Notes under the pieces: model-generated | Databases searched by the model: none | Told to the model about the DNA's origin: nothing | What the model saw: the letters and a program-made list of their open reading frames with translations, nothing else | Program-made: the position numbers and the translations under genes | NCBI RefSeq assembly: GCF_000426545.1 | Contig: NZ_AUFO01000011.1 | Span: 217,202-281,201, forward strand | From: Paenibacillus massiliensis subsp. panacisoli DSM 21345 | GTDB taxonomy: Bacteria > Bacillota > Bacilli > Paenibacillales > Paenibacillaceae | DNA: 64,000 bases | Reading direction: 5' to 3' | Shown: positions 1-9,031 of the stretch, in pieces | How positions within the stretch are numbered: position 1 is the stretch's first letter | Layout: every line of letters begins with the position of its first letter

Positions 1-55
1 CTCAATTTCATCCCATGTTGAGATCGAACTGAATTACTTTTGATCGTATACCGTG

Positions 56-92
56 AAGAAAGGAATCCAATATCCGGATTTCTTTCTTTTTT
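56..92 (+). terminator. Rho-independent terminator of the upstream gene
   Basis: A near-perfect 13-bp stem (56-68 against 76-88, one mismatch) is followed by a T-rich run. It probably ends a gene left of the window and insulates the germination operon. Confidence 0.7.
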
Positions 93-184
93 AGCTTTCA
101 TGCATACAGCGCCCTGAGGGAATGACAGGCAGGAACAACGTGTCTATTTGAATCAGTCTACAAAGATATACGAAGAAATGCCTT

Positions 185-214
185 GGTATATTAACATTCC
201 GATAGAGCATACTA
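185..214 (+). promoter_or_regulatory. Sigma-G-like (forespore) promoter of the germination operon
   Basis: GTATA (186-190) and CATACTA (208-214), 17 bases apart, match the sigma-G pattern GHATR / CATHHTA; the usual spacer is about 18. The ribosome binding site AAGGGG and GTG start follow about 20-35 bases downstream. Germination receptor operons are known to be expressed in the forespore, so element and gene content agree. Confidence 0.5.
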
Positions 215-248
215 CCTTTTACATCGTTGTATAAGGGGACTATATGCT

Positions 249-1868
249 GTGATTCATGAGTTCAAAAAATGGCTGTTCAAGCAGCCCTCCGGTTCTAATA
301 GAAGTGGCAGCAAGTCTGTACATGTCGACAAGGAGTACACACAGGAACTATCTAATCCATTGTATAGCTCACTCATAGACAATATAAGCATGCTGAAGCA
401 GCATTTTGGTCATAGCTCTGACTTCGTGCTCCGTATTTGGAACAGTCACCAAGGGAAGCCCTTCTTGGCCGCATGCTTCATTGACGGTCTGGTCGATCAA
501 CAAATTCTGATGCAGATGCTGGAAAATCTTACAGGTGATATTCGAAATGAAGCGATCCTTAACTGGAATCCGGAAGATTGGTTGATGGATCATATTCCCG
601 TCGGAGGTACCTGCTCTGTCGAAACTCAGAGGGAAGTGATGGACGCCATCTTGAATGGAGAGGTTGTGCTAATTCTGAACGGCAGCCCCAAGGCCTTCAC
701 CGCTTCAGTCAGCGGAGGGGCCAGGAGATCGGTTGAAGAGCCGACATCACAGACGGTGATCCGGGGACCCAAGGAAGGATTTACCGAGGATATCGGCACA
801 AATATTGCGCTTCTTCGCAGAAAGATCAAATCGACGAAGCTTTGTATTGAATCCCGAAATCTAGGCACATACACGCAGACGAAGGTATCGGTCGCTTATA
901 TTCACGGGATAGCTAATCCGGATGTCGTTCGGGAAATAACCCGACGATTGGATTCGATTCACACGGATAGCATCCTCGAGAGCGGATATATCGAGGAGTT
1001 CATCCAGGACGGAGTACGATCACGATTTCCTACCATGTACAATACTGAGCGACCGGATTCCGTCGCAGCAAACTTGCTTGAAGGTCTCGTCGCGATCTTC
1101 GTAGATGGTACTCCATTTGTGCTACTTGCCCCTGTCACTTTTTTTCGATTTATTTCTTCAAGTGAGGATTACTATCAACGGTATGACCTGTCCACGTTTC
1201 TTCGGTTTATCCGGATGTCCTCCTTTTTCGTAGCATTGCTATTGCCGTCGTTCTATATTGCATTGACCACATTTCATCAAGAGATGTTACCGACTACACT
1301 GCTTATTAGTCTTGCGGCGCAGAGAGAGAATTCTCCCCTGCCAGCACTGCTTGAGGCGATCATTATGGAGCTGACCTTCGAGGTAATCCGCGAAGCCGGA
1401 ATTCGAATGCCCAGGGTTATCGGACCAGCCATCTCCATCGTTGGCGCGTTGGTCCTTGGCCAAGCTGCTGTTGAGGCAGGGCTAGTGTCTGCAGCTATGG
1501 TCATCATCGTATCTTTCACGGCCATCTCAAATTTTGTATTACCTGCGATCAATATGGCAGGTGCAGTACGATTGCTTCGATTTTTGCTCATGGCGTTGGC
1601 GGGCTCTTTTGGGTTCTATGGTGTGTTGGCGGGTCTTGTCCCCATCCTCGTGCGATTGGTGGCGCTGGAATCGTTCGGCATTCCTTATATGGTGCCACTT
1701 GCTCCCTTCAATAAGAGCAGTATGAAAGATCTATTGGTACGCGTACCTTGGTGGAAGATGAAGAATCGGCCAGTGATGCTAGGCGATTCGAACATAATGA
1801 AGCAGTCCACGAAGCAGGAGTCCTACGCCGAACAGGCGGAGGAACATGACCGGGATCCCATGGCATGA
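249..1868 (+). CDS. Spore germination receptor subunit A (GerA family)
   Basis: The 539-residue protein has the GerA plan: a soluble N-terminal part of about 280 residues, then several membrane segments including the conserved stretch EAGIRMPRVIGPAISIVGAL near residues 380-400. GerA-family proteins form germinant receptors in the spore inner membrane with the B and C subunits encoded next. The start is GTG at 249 behind AAGGGG; the ATG at 244 reads into TGA at once. The 3' end overlaps the longest frame of the next gene, so translation is probably coupled. The germinant and exact paralogue (GerA, GerB or GerK) cannot be read from the sequence. Confidence 0.93.
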   Translation: MIHEFKKWLFKQPSGSNRSGSKSVHVDKEYTQELSNPLYSSLIDNISMLKQHFGHSSDFVLRIWNSHQGKPFLAACFIDGLVDQQILMQMLENLTGDIRNEAILNWNPEDWLMDHIPVGGTCSVETQREVMDAILNGEVVLILNGSPKAFTASVSGGARRSVEEPTSQTVIRGPKEGFTEDIGTNIALLRRKIKSTKLCIESRNLGTYTQTKVSVAYIHGIANPDVVREITRRLDSIHTDSILESGYIEEFIQDGVRSRFPTMYNTERPDSVAANLLEGLVAIFVDGTPFVLLAPVTFFRFISSSEDYYQRYDLSTFLRFIRMSSFFVALLLPSFYIALTTFHQEMLPTTLLISLAAQRENSPLPALLEAIIMELTFEVIREAGIRMPRVIGPAISIVGALVLGQAAVEAGLVSAAMVIIVSFTAISNFVLPAINMAGAVRLLRFLLMALAGSFGFYGVLAGLVPILVRLVALESFGIPYMVPLAPFNKSSMKDLLVRVPWWKMKNRPVMLGDSNIMKQSTKQESYAEQAEEHDRDPMA

Positions 1869-1881
1869 GGGAGGAACGAAT

Positions 1882-3105
1882 GTGTCTCGATTCGGTAAAT
1901 TAACTCTGTTTATAGTATTCATGTTAGTCATGACTGGTTGCTGGAACAGAACTGAGCTTAACGAGCTGTGGGTAACGTCGGCTACAGGGGTAGATATGAT
2001 GGAGGACGGCTCGTGGATGGTGTCCTATCAGATTATCGTCCCGTCTGTGATAGCTGGTGGAGTTGGTGGAGGGTCTGGGGGAGCTTCCCAACCAGCATTC
2101 CATGTGCTCTCGGTGAGAGGAAAAACCTATAGCCAGGCATTAAATCGCAGCAATCTGGAAACCACGAGACGGATCTACGTCGCTCATAATCGTGTTATCT
2201 ATATCGGGAGGAAGGCAGCCGAGATAGGATTGAACCGTGTGGTTGATTTTTACTTGCGTAATACGGAAGCGAGGGAAATGGTACTCATGGTTGTAACGGA
2301 TGGGCTTGCATCAGACATAATAAAAAAACTTATGCCTCCCGAAAACCTTCAGGGGGCTGGCATGTCGGACTTAATCAACAAAGAAAGTGCTATTGTGTCA
2401 ATTTTTCCGGAAGTTAGGGTATATGATTTCGCACTTAGCATGAATTCGGATTCCAAATCCATTGGTGTGCCAATGGTTGAGCTGGTTGGGGAGAAGAATC
2501 CCAAGAGCGAGGAAGAGGTCGAGACCTTAGATATCTTTAAAAAAACTTCTAATCCGCTCAAGCTGGCCTTAACGAAATTGGCTGTATTTCATAACGGAAA
2601 GCTCAAAGGGTTTCTCAACAAAGAAGAGAGTCTGGGCGTATCCTATCTATCGCAAAAAGTTGAAAATGTTGAACTTACATTCCCTTGCGGAAATCAGCCT
2701 AACAAGATGTATACTTCCTTAAGAGCGGATGTGGTCAATGTCCAACTTAATCCGCGAAAAACCGGCTCCCATTACACGATGCAGGTTGCAGTCAAAATTA
2801 GCGGGGGGTTGATTGAAACCACATGCAACAAGGATATCTCCAAGACGGAGACCATCCATGAGATGGAAGAGGAGATTGAGAAGAAAGTCATGCAAACAAT
2901 CAATACAGGATGGACCAAACTTCAAGAGCTTGGCGTGGATGCAGTAGGGTTTGCTGACCGGATTCACCGTAAATACCCAAAGGAATGGAAATCGGTGGGG
3001 GAAGAGTGGGAGCAGGAGTTCAAGAAGATGGAACTAGATATTCGAGTGGATGCTCAAATTCGCCGACCGGGACTCTTGCAGAAGCATATTGGAAGTGAAT
3101 CCTAA
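1882..3105 (+). CDS. Spore germination lipoprotein, Ger(x)C family
   Basis: This is the C subunit of the germinant receptor, a 407-residue lipoprotein. From GTG at 1882 the signal peptide ends in a lipobox (VMTGC, Cys20), followed by the family-typical CWNRTELNEL. An upstream in-frame ATG at 1846 exists, but GGGAGGAA sits correctly only before 1882, and this start puts the lipobox at a normal distance. Family members are lipid-anchored on the outer face of the spore inner membrane. It sits between the A and B subunits, the order used in gerK-type operons. Confidence 0.92.
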   Translation: MSRFGKLTLFIVFMLVMTGCWNRTELNELWVTSATGVDMMEDGSWMVSYQIIVPSVIAGGVGGGSGGASQPAFHVLSVRGKTYSQALNRSNLETTRRIYVAHNRVIYIGRKAAEIGLNRVVDFYLRNTEAREMVLMVVTDGLASDIIKKLMPPENLQGAGMSDLINKESAIVSIFPEVRVYDFALSMNSDSKSIGVPMVELVGEKNPKSEEEVETLDIFKKTSNPLKLALTKLAVFHNGKLKGFLNKEESLGVSYLSQKVENVELTFPCGNQPNKMYTSLRADVVNVQLNPRKTGSHYTMQVAVKISGGLIETTCNKDISKTETIHEMEEEIEKKVMQTINTGWTKLQELGVDAVGFADRIHRKYPKEWKSVGEEWEQEFKKMELDIRVDAQIRRPGLLQKHIGSES

Positions 3106-3128
3106 CCAGTGGGGAGGGGCGTATAAGG

Positions 3129-4232
3129 ATGAGTAAAGCTGTTACGCGTGTATCCGGATTAGCCATGGCCTTTTCCTTATTTCAGGTCGGAAGTACAACG
3201 TTATTCCTATTAGGGGCTGATGCCAAGCAGGATGCCTGGTTAGCGATGCTGATCGGGGCTATGGCTGGCTTTGTATTGCTCATGATGTACCTATCCATTC
3301 ACAGGCTAGAACCGAAGAGGGATCTGTTTGAGCTCTTTCGTCATTATTGGGGAAAGTGGGTCGGAAGTCTGACTGGTCTGGGGTTCATCAGTTACTTCAC
3401 ATACGAAGCCTCCAGAACTCTCAGGGACATGGGTGAGCTTGGGACACTGACACTGCTGAACAGGACACCCACGGCGGTCATTACGTTTATCGCGCTAGTA
3501 GTCTGTGCTGACGTGGTCATGTTTGGACCGAGGGTCTGGTTCCTTCTATGTCATATTTGGCTGCTGCTCATGGTATTTGGTTACGGCTTTATTATAGTGC
3601 TGATTCCTTTTACAGGACTCCTACATATGGAATTCTTATTCCCGGTGTTGGAGAATGGCTTGGCTCCCGTAGTGGAGGCCGCTATTCCCGAGATCATGTC
3701 TTTTCCTTTCGGACAGACGGTTCTCTTCCTTGTATTGTTCAAGATCATTACGAATAAACGCAAACTAAGGCGTTGGATTATCATTGTATACTGGCTCACG
3801 GCCCTGTTCCTTATTGTCATGAATCAACTTACGATTCTTGTACTAGGCCCAGACTTGGCTGCATCAAGTACCTATCCTTTATTTGAGGTGACCCAACTTA
3901 TTCAGATGAATAAGTTGATCGAGCGGGCTGATGTCTTGTTTACGTTGATTTTGTTTCTTGGACTCGGAATCAAAACGACGGGCTTCTTGTTCGGGGCCAC
4001 CATCGGAATGCAAACGATAACTCCTTTCAGGTATAAGCCTGGCCTATTGTTGGTGAGCATGGTCGCCTATGGACTTACGTTTCTATCACCCAGGTTTACC
4101 GAATTTATATGGGTAGGTCTTCATTTAGCTCTGAATAGAATCTGGCCTATCTTTCAGGTTGCGCTTCCAGCCCTTCTGTTCCTGACCATGCTCATTCGGA
4201 AGAAGAAGAGAGCGAAGCCTCAGCGACAATAA
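3129..4232 (+). CDS. Spore germination permease subunit B (GerB family)
   Basis: A 367-residue, strongly hydrophobic protein with about ten predicted membrane segments and a basic C-terminus, as expected for the APC-superfamily GerB subunit that binds the germinant. GGGGAGGGG precedes the ATG at 3129. It closes the three-gene operon and is followed by a strong terminator. Confidence 0.92.
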   Translation: MSKAVTRVSGLAMAFSLFQVGSTTLFLLGADAKQDAWLAMLIGAMAGFVLLMMYLSIHRLEPKRDLFELFRHYWGKWVGSLTGLGFISYFTYEASRTLRDMGELGTLTLLNRTPTAVITFIALVVCADVVMFGPRVWFLLCHIWLLLMVFGYGFIIVLIPFTGLLHMEFLFPVLENGLAPVVEAAIPEIMSFPFGQTVLFLVLFKIITNKRKLRRWIIIVYWLTALFLIVMNQLTILVLGPDLAASSTYPLFEVTQLIQMNKLIERADVLFTLILFLGLGIKTTGFLFGATIGMQTITPFRYKPGLLLVSMVAYGLTFLSPRFTEFIWVGLHLALNRIWPIFQVALPALLFLTMLIRKKKRAKPQRQ

Positions 4233-4247
4233 AAGTAGTTGCGAGGC

Positions 4248-4312
4248 AAAACACCATCAAGCTCCAATCTACCATTCTGAAAAAAATGGAGAAGTGCTTG
4301 ACGGTGTTTTTT
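4248..4312 (+). terminator. Terminator of the germination operon
   Basis: AACACCATCAAGC (from 4249) pairs, with one mismatch, with GCTTGACGGTGTT up to about 4308, and TTTT follows. It lies just after the gerB-type stop codon. From here to 4488 I see no gene, only a small hairpin near 4337-4358. Confidence 0.75.
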
Positions 4313-4488
4313 GTCGGATGCCGCGGACCTGGTAATGATGAGAACCGGTGAGCTCATCAGGATGGCGGTATGAGATTTAGTGATTCCTAATGATGTGAGA
4401 ATTCGTTGTAGTGACTTATTTTTCCCACAAGAAGTAATGGGAAGAAAGAAATATTTATCTATGAAGAACTGTTCCTCATCTGTTGCTC

Positions 4489-4836
4489 TTAGCCTGCCTC
4501 AGACTCACTCAAAAATGCACTTTCGTTGGAAAGGGGATGGCGGACGATTTTGACGTCATAGAAGGAAATCTTGTTATCCAGAATGTAATCCGGAATCTGA
4601 CGATGGGAATGGGATTCACGGAATGCATCGCTGCGGGTCCACGCCTGGAAATTCTCTCTTGCTTCCCAGCGTGTCACGACAGTCACTTCATCATAATCGC
4701 CCTTATGGTCAGTCAGCATGACCTCCAGTCCCAAAAAGCCTTCCATAGTCTCTACCTTGCCTACCTTATTAAAGCGTTCGATGAGCTGATCTGCATAGCC
4801 TTTTTTCAATTGCGAAGTGTTCGTTACAATTACCAT
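4489..4836 (-). CDS. isdG: IsdG-family heme-degrading monooxygenase
   Basis: A 115-residue ABM-fold protein. The catalytic triad of IsdG/IsdI (Asn7, Trp67, His77 in Staphylococcus aureus) is matched by Asn6, Trp66 and His76 here, and the sequences around it ([16 protein letters not shown], [13 protein letters not shown]) resemble IsdG. The enzyme would open the porphyrin ring in the cytoplasm and free iron. AGGAGGT before the ATG lies inside the 3' end of the ATPase gene, so translation is probably coupled. It is the last gene of the left Fur-controlled arm. Confidence 0.88.
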   Translation of the reverse strand: MVIVTNTSQLKKGYADQLIERFNKVGKVETMEGFLGLEVMLTDHKGDYDEVTVVTRWEARENFQAWTRSDAFRESHSHRQIPDYILDNKISFYDVKIVRHPLSNESAFLSESEAG

Positions 4837-4841
4837 TCTTA

Positions 4842-5630
4842 TTACCTCCTATGATGTAATCCTGTATTCGGAATGATTAAGGGATATCCGTCCATGAACG
4901 TCACCCTGGCCTCCAGTTCGTAGACCTGACGCAGGAAATCTGCGGTTAACAGCGTGCTCGGCTCACCATCTGCGACGATGCGTCCACGCTTCATGGCAAT
5001 CATGTAGTCACAATACGCAGCAGCCTGCTGCAGATCATGGAGCACCATGACGATGGTAAGCTTTCGCTTGCGATTCAGATCTGTCAGCATGTTCATTAAA
5101 TCCAGTTGATGAGCCATATCCAGATAAGTGGTCGGTTCATCGAGCAGCAGAATATCCGTTTGTTGGGCGAGCGCCATCGCAATGCGCGCCTTTTGCTGTT
5201 CACCTCCAGATAGAGTATGGATAAGCCGATCCGCGTAAGCCAGAACTCCCGTAGCTGTCATTGCTGCCTGGATGGCTTCTTCGTCCTCATCATTCAGTCG
5301 TCTGCTCAGCAGACGCTTATGGGGAGAACGACCATAGGCTACAAGCTCCTTGACGGTCAGATCGGGGAAGCCCTCGCGGGACTGGGGAAGCATAGCCACC
5401 AATGTGGCGAATTGTCTGGGCGATAACGTATCCGCAGGCTGCTCCATGATGCGAATCTGACCCTGCTGTATGCGTAGCAGACGAGTAACGGCCTTGAGGA
5501 GTGTGGATTTGCCAGAGCCATTCGGCCCTACAATTGCTGTCATTTGTCCCTGTGGGAACAGGGCCTCAATGTCCTTCAGACGGAAGCCGCCACGCTCTAC
5601 GACAAGCTCCTTAATATCAATGGCCTTCAT
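4842..5630 (-). CDS. ABC transporter ATPase, heme/siderophore type
   Basis: A 262-residue FecE/FhuC-type ATPase. Visible motifs are Walker A (GPNGSGKST, about residue 36), Q-loop (MLPQSREG), signature (LSGGEQQ), Walker B with D-loop ([11 protein letters not shown]) and H-loop (VLHDL). It overlaps the permease gene by 4 bp. It would power import through the FecCD permease at 5627-6631. Confidence 0.92.
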   Translation of the reverse strand: MKAIDIKELVVERGGFRLKDIEALFPQGQMTAIVGPNGSGKSTLLKAVTRLLRIQQGQIRIMEQPADTLSPRQFATLVAMLPQSREGFPDLTVKELVAYGRSPHKRLLSRRLNDEDEEAIQAAMTATGVLAYADRLIHTLSGGEQQKARIAMALAQQTDILLLDEPTTYLDMAHQLDLMNMLTDLNRKRKLTIVMVLHDLQQAAAYCDYMIAMKRGRIVADGEPSTLLTADFLRQVYELEARVTFMDGYPLIIPNTGLHHRR

Positions 5631-6631
5631 GTCATGGCTCCTCGCTTCCTTAATAGGATCAAGAAGAATGGAGCACCAAGGCAGGCCAGCAATATTCCTA
5701 CCGGCAGCTCGATCGGATCGAACCAGGAGCGTGCGATCGTATCCGCGAATACGACCAGCGCTGCTCCACCCAGCATCGAGGCTGGCAGCAGCACACGGTA
5801 ATCCTCTCCGGCGATCAGCCGAATCATATGCGGTACGACTAGACCTACGAATCCTACCAGCCCAGCGACACTTACTGCAGCTCCTGCCAGCAGTGAGGCT
5901 AGTAGGATAATCAGCACACGCTGCAGCTCTACTCTCTGACCGAGCAGCTTGGCGGCATCGTCTCCGAGAAGCAGCACATTCGCCGGGCGAATAGCAGCCA
6001 GAGAGAGCAACAGTCCGATCAGCGCATAGGGAGTAATGAAGCTTAGATGATACCAGCTACGACCGTTCAAGCCACCGGCGAGCCAAGGTAATACGGCTTG
6101 GACTCTATCGCTGTAGATGACCATAATGCCGTTGGTAACTGCACCGAGAAGGGCGTTAACCGCAACTCCTGCAAGTACAATCTTCACCGGCGAGGCCCCT
6201 TTATCCCAAGCGAGTACATACACTACAACTGAGGTGAGGAAGGCGCCAGCGAATGCAGCAACAGGGAGCAGGTACCCCAATTGTGGCAGCATGACCATGC
6301 AGATCATGGCCGCCAGCCCACCGCCAGCCGAGACGCCTATAATTCCTGGATCAGCGAGAGCGTTCCTCATCACACCTTGGAGCAATGCACCCGAGGCTGC
6401 GAGGCAGGCTCCGACCAGGAGTCCAGTCAGCACACGCGGAATCCGAAGATCCATGATGATGGTGGTGTAGGCCGTGTTGTCTTGGCCTGTGAGCGTCTGC
6501 ACAATATCCCGCAGAGAGATAGGAACCGAGCCATAGGTAAGGCCATACAGGCATGAAGCGATGAGTAGAACAGGCAATATCAGCATGACGAGGCGTCTGC
6601 GTCGATCCCGCTGCTGTACTTGGGGCATCAA
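5627..6631 (-). CDS. FecCD-family iron/heme ABC transporter permease
   Basis: A 334-residue polytopic membrane protein with FecCD landmarks: LRIPRVLTGLLVGACLAASG near the N-terminus, NALADPGIIGVSAGGGLAA, and GLVGFVGLVVPHMIRL near the C-terminus. It overlaps its neighbours by 4 bp on both sides (ATGA junctions), forming a tight SBP-permease-ATPase-IsdG operon. Confidence 0.93.
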   Translation of the reverse strand: MMPQVQQRDRRRRLVMLILPVLLIASCLYGLTYGSVPISLRDIVQTLTGQDNTAYTTIIMDLRIPRVLTGLLVGACLAASGALLQGVMRNALADPGIIGVSAGGGLAAMICMVMLPQLGYLLPVAAFAGAFLTSVVVYVLAWDKGASPVKIVLAGVAVNALLGAVTNGIMVIYSDRVQAVLPWLAGGLNGRSWYHLSFITPYALIGLLLSLAAIRPANVLLLGDDAAKLLGQRVELQRVLIILLASLLAGAAVSVAGLVGFVGLVVPHMIRLIAGEDYRVLLPASMLGGAALVVFADTIARSWFDPIELPVGILLACLGAPFFLILLRKRGAMT

Positions 6632-7608
6632 CGGACATCCCTCAGGATGCTACCGAGCACATCCAGGGCTTCAGTAACCCGGGTGCCCGGGTTCGTACCG
6701 AACAAATCCGAAGGCAGGACCTCGACACGACCGGATTGAATGGCACTCATCCGATTCCAGGCCGCATTGACTTGCATTTCTTTTAGAAATCCACTCTTGA
6801 CGGCCTCTGGATTCCCGTGGGTAATGATCAGCACGAATTCGGGATCTGCTTCAATAATTCGCTCCGTGTTCAGCTGTGCATATTGTGGATAGTTCTCTAG
6901 CTGTGGGAAGTCCGCAGCAATGTTAGCTCCACCAGCGAGGCTTAATAGATCCCCGCTTAGTGAATTGGGGAGAGCAGCCATGTAAGTGCCTGGTGCCCCA
7001 TAGACCATCAGTACACGTGGCTTATTGGCTGGAACCTGCTGGGACAAGGTAGCAAGCTTGCCATTGAGTGTCTCAATCAGCTTGGTAGCTTCAGCCTCCT
7101 TGTGCAGCATGCTGCCGAACAGCTCAATCTGTTGCTTGATATCTGCCACGGAGTTAGCACTGGTAAGGACCATTCTGGAACCAAGGCTCTCAACGGTTGC
7201 AGTATCCTTTGCATTCAGAGCGGCATTACCCAGTACAACGTCAGGCTTGACGTAAGCGATCTTCTCCAGATCCAGCTCGTGGGTCGTTCCGATCTGCTCG
7301 ACCTGTTCAGCCGCCTCTGGAACAGGCCCTCCCTCCACTGCAGGTCTACCAACAAGCTGTCCGCCAAGTGCATAGATGACATCCATATCCCCGCTGCTTA
7401 GTGCGGCAATTCGCTCAGGAACCTGATTGAATGTAATGGACCGTCCGGCAAAATCAGTAATGCTGTAGGACGCTGCGGTGTTGGAGGAGGGGGGTGAACT
7501 GCCAGCACCGGATGCCGATAGGTGGGCATCTTCAGCACCAGTAGCACAGCCTGATAGGGCAAATAGTAGAAATCCAGCACCAAGCAGGCCGTTTATTTTT
7601 GTACGCAT
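6628..7608 (-). CDS. Heme/iron substrate-binding lipoprotein (Peripla_BP_2 fold)
   Basis: From ATG at 7608 (AGGAG upstream) the 326-residue protein has a signal peptide with lipobox LSGC (Cys21) and a BtuF/IsdE-like two-lobe sequence. A longer frame upstream of 7608 has no proper ribosome binding site. The second lobe has IITHGNPEAV, equivalent to the His region of IsdE. The first lobe has IGTTHELDLEKI where the paralogue at 14046 has the heme Met (NPMSPDME). The ligand may therefore be heme bound differently, or another iron chelate. Confidence 0.88.
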   Translation of the reverse strand: MRTKINGLLGAGFLLFALSGCATGAEDAHLSASGAGSSPPSSNTAASYSITDFAGRSITFNQVPERIAALSSGDMDVIYALGGQLVGRPAVEGGPVPEAAEQVEQIGTTHELDLEKIAYVKPDVVLGNAALNAKDTATVESLGSRMVLTSANSVADIKQQIELFGSMLHKEAEATKLIETLNGKLATLSQQVPANKPRVLMVYGAPGTYMAALPNSLSGDLLSLAGGANIAADFPQLENYPQYAQLNTERIIEADPEFVLIITHGNPEAVKSGFLKEMQVNAAWNRMSAIQSGRVEVLPSDLFGTNPGTRVTEALDVLGSILRDVR

Positions 7609-7704
7609 AAGACAAACACTCCTGTGGTCAATCTGATGATAAAGATTCAAAATGTGAAAATTAAAATTCGTGGAAATTAATAGAAAGAGAAGCAATTTGA
7701 TTAA

Positions 7705-7733
7705 ATGATAATGAATATCAATATCACTGTCAA
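7705..7733 (-). promoter_or_regulatory. Promoter of the left heme-uptake arm
   Basis: On the minus strand TTGACA (7733-7728) and TATCAT (7710-7705) are 17 bases apart, close to the sigma-A consensus. The Fur box at 7706-7720 overlaps the -10 and spacer, a position where Fur would block polymerase. The leader to the ATG at 7608 is about 90 bases. Confidence 0.7.
7706..7720. promoter_or_regulatory. Fur box (7-1-7)
   Basis: TGATAATGAATATCA differs from the consensus TGATAATNATTATCA at one base. It predicts iron-dependent repression of the SBP-permease-ATPase-IsdG operon. Confidence 0.8.
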
Positions 7734-7772
7734 CAGAATTGTGAAATAATCTTAATGAATTTTACAAACCTA

Positions 7773-7802
7773 TTGACAACTTAAAAACGAGTGGGCTAAT
7801 AT
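7773..7802 (+). promoter_or_regulatory. Sigma-A promoter inside the divergent intergenic region
   Basis: TTGACA (7773-7778), an 18-base spacer and TAATAT (7797-7802) form a strong-looking rightward promoter. It has no overlapping Fur box. A terminator at 8014-8043 would stop its transcript before the NEAT genes. Confidence 0.55.
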
Positions 7803-7808
7803 CAAGGC

Positions 7809-8043
7809 GAGTTGTCATGTCATGCCTGTTTTTTACATATATCAAAGAGGTGAGGCCTATAGGTAGCTTGAAAGTGCTATTTTTAAAATGCTGTTAAAAG
7901 AATTTGTGTAGTCTTAATTGCACCTAAATCGCACCTAGAGCTTGAGAGCTAAGTAATTGTAAAAAGCACTGAAGTCAGGCATGCTGACGCAACAAAGACA
8001 TACATTAAAAAACAAAAATTGCCTGCCGAGGGCAATATTTTTT
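7809..8043 (+). ncRNA. Candidate small RNA or attenuated leader
   Basis: The segment runs from the predicted start of the 7773-7802 promoter to an intrinsic terminator. No convincing gene lies in it. The only short frame with a possible ribosome binding site is a 15-codon one starting GTG near 7851. It could be a free small RNA or a leader that is sometimes read through into the NEAT operon. Function is unknown. Confidence 0.3.
8014..8043 (+). terminator. Intrinsic terminator ahead of the NEAT operon
   Basis: AAAAATTGCC (8014-8023) pairs with GGCAATATTTTT (from 8031), ending in a T run; A and T runs on both sides could make it work both ways. It lies upstream of the NEAT promoter, so it ends a different transcript. 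Confidence 0.55.
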
Positions 8044-8053
8044 CAGGATTTAT

Positions 8054-8068
8054 TGAGAATGATAATCA
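8054..8068. promoter_or_regulatory. Fur box of the NEAT operon
   Basis: TGAGAATGATAATCA differs from the 7-1-7 consensus at two bases. A half-site (TGATTATCA, 8089-8097) overlaps the predicted -10 downstream. Fur would repress the right arm in parallel with the left. Confidence 0.75.
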
Positions 8069-8069
8069 A

Positions 8070-8098
8070 TTGCTATTAACTTAACTTTTGATTATCAC
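8070..8098 (+). promoter_or_regulatory. Probable promoter of the NEAT operon
   Basis: TTGCTA (8070-8075), 17 bases, then TATCAC (8093-8098). The -35 is adjacent to the Fur box and the -10 lies in a further Fur half-site. The start codon is at 8129 with AAGGAG at 8114, giving a short leader. Confidence 0.45.
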
Positions 8099-8128
8099 TC
8101 GGTGGACTTTGGTAAGGAGAGACAAGAA

Positions 8129-8974
8129 ATGTTCAAGAAAAAGTGGTTCGGTCCTGTCCTGTGGGCAGCGATTATCGGAGTAAGTCTTACTTGGGGGCCA
8201 GGATTGCAGGCTTCGGCCGCAGACAAGGCATTGAAGAATGGAGAATACACGTTGGATTACAACATTCTCAAGGCGGAGAATGACTCGGTATCCATGGCTA
8301 ACGATTACTTTGAGAAGCCTGCCCGGATCTACGTCAAGGACTCGAAGATTGAGATGGAGATCCAATTGAATCATAGCGAATGGATTACAGATTTCAAGAC
8401 GGCTCGCGGAAGTAGTTATTCCGATGTGCGTGTAATCAGCAATAACGCGGCCAAGGATACTCGCGTGGTGCGATTCCCGGTGGAGAGTCTTTCGACTCCG
8501 CTGAAATCACAGATTCACGTGACGGTACCTTCCGTCGATTATGATCACGATTACACCATTCGCTTTGACTTCAAGCAGGACAGCCTTACCCAAATCAACG
8601 CATCACAGACCGCACAGAAATCTTCTTCTGCCTCCGGCACAGCAGCTTCCAAGGATACGAAAGTATCTAAGGACGTCAAGGCTGCTTCTGGATCAGCCCC
8701 AGCAGCGTCTGCAAGCACCGAGAGCAAGCAGTCAACGGATACCAAGGTAGTAGCTTCCTCGTCACAGGTAGCATCGTCAACAGGTGGCCAAGCTACTGGA
8801 AAAGCATCCGTTGCCGAATCTCAGCAAAGCGGTGCGGTGGCCGCGAACACTGTAAATCAGCCAATAGAGGATAATCCGCATACTGGAGATGAGGTTCCTT
8901 ATGGCTGGCTGCTTGTAGGCCTTGCTGTATCTGCCCTGTTCATCGGAAGAACGGTGCTGGCGGCTAAGAAATAA
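8129..8974 (+). CDS. isdC: Cell-wall-anchored single-NEAT heme protein (IsdC-like)
   Basis: A 281-residue secreted protein: signal peptide, one NEAT domain (about residues 33-150), a Ser/Ala/Lys/Thr-rich wall-spanning linker, and a C-terminal sorting signal with DNPHTGD, hydrophobic segment and KK tail. The heme-binding features are intact: the 3-10 helix Ser-to-Tyr stretch (SVSMANDY) and YDHDY in the last hairpin. ATG at 8129 follows AAGGAG; the longer GTG frame at 8102 lacks this spacing. NPxTGD suits a class B sortase, encoded at 16870. By analogy with IsdC it would pass heme through the wall to the lipoprotein. Confidence 0.88.
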   Translation: MFKKKWFGPVLWAAIIGVSLTWGPGLQASAADKALKNGEYTLDYNILKAENDSVSMANDYFEKPARIYVKDSKIEMEIQLNHSEWITDFKTARGSSYSDVRVISNNAAKDTRVVRFPVESLSTPLKSQIHVTVPSVDYDHDYTIRFDFKQDSLTQINASQTAQKSSSASGTAASKDTKVSKDVKAASGSAPAASASTESKQSTDTKVVASSSQVASSTGGQATGKASVAESQQSGAVAANTVNQPIEDNPHTGDEVPYGWLLVGLAVSALFIGRTVLAAKK

Positions 8975-9031
8975 GCTTGACGAATACGAATGGATTCCAA
9001 CCAAACCCCAATGAAGAGGAGAATGATATCC

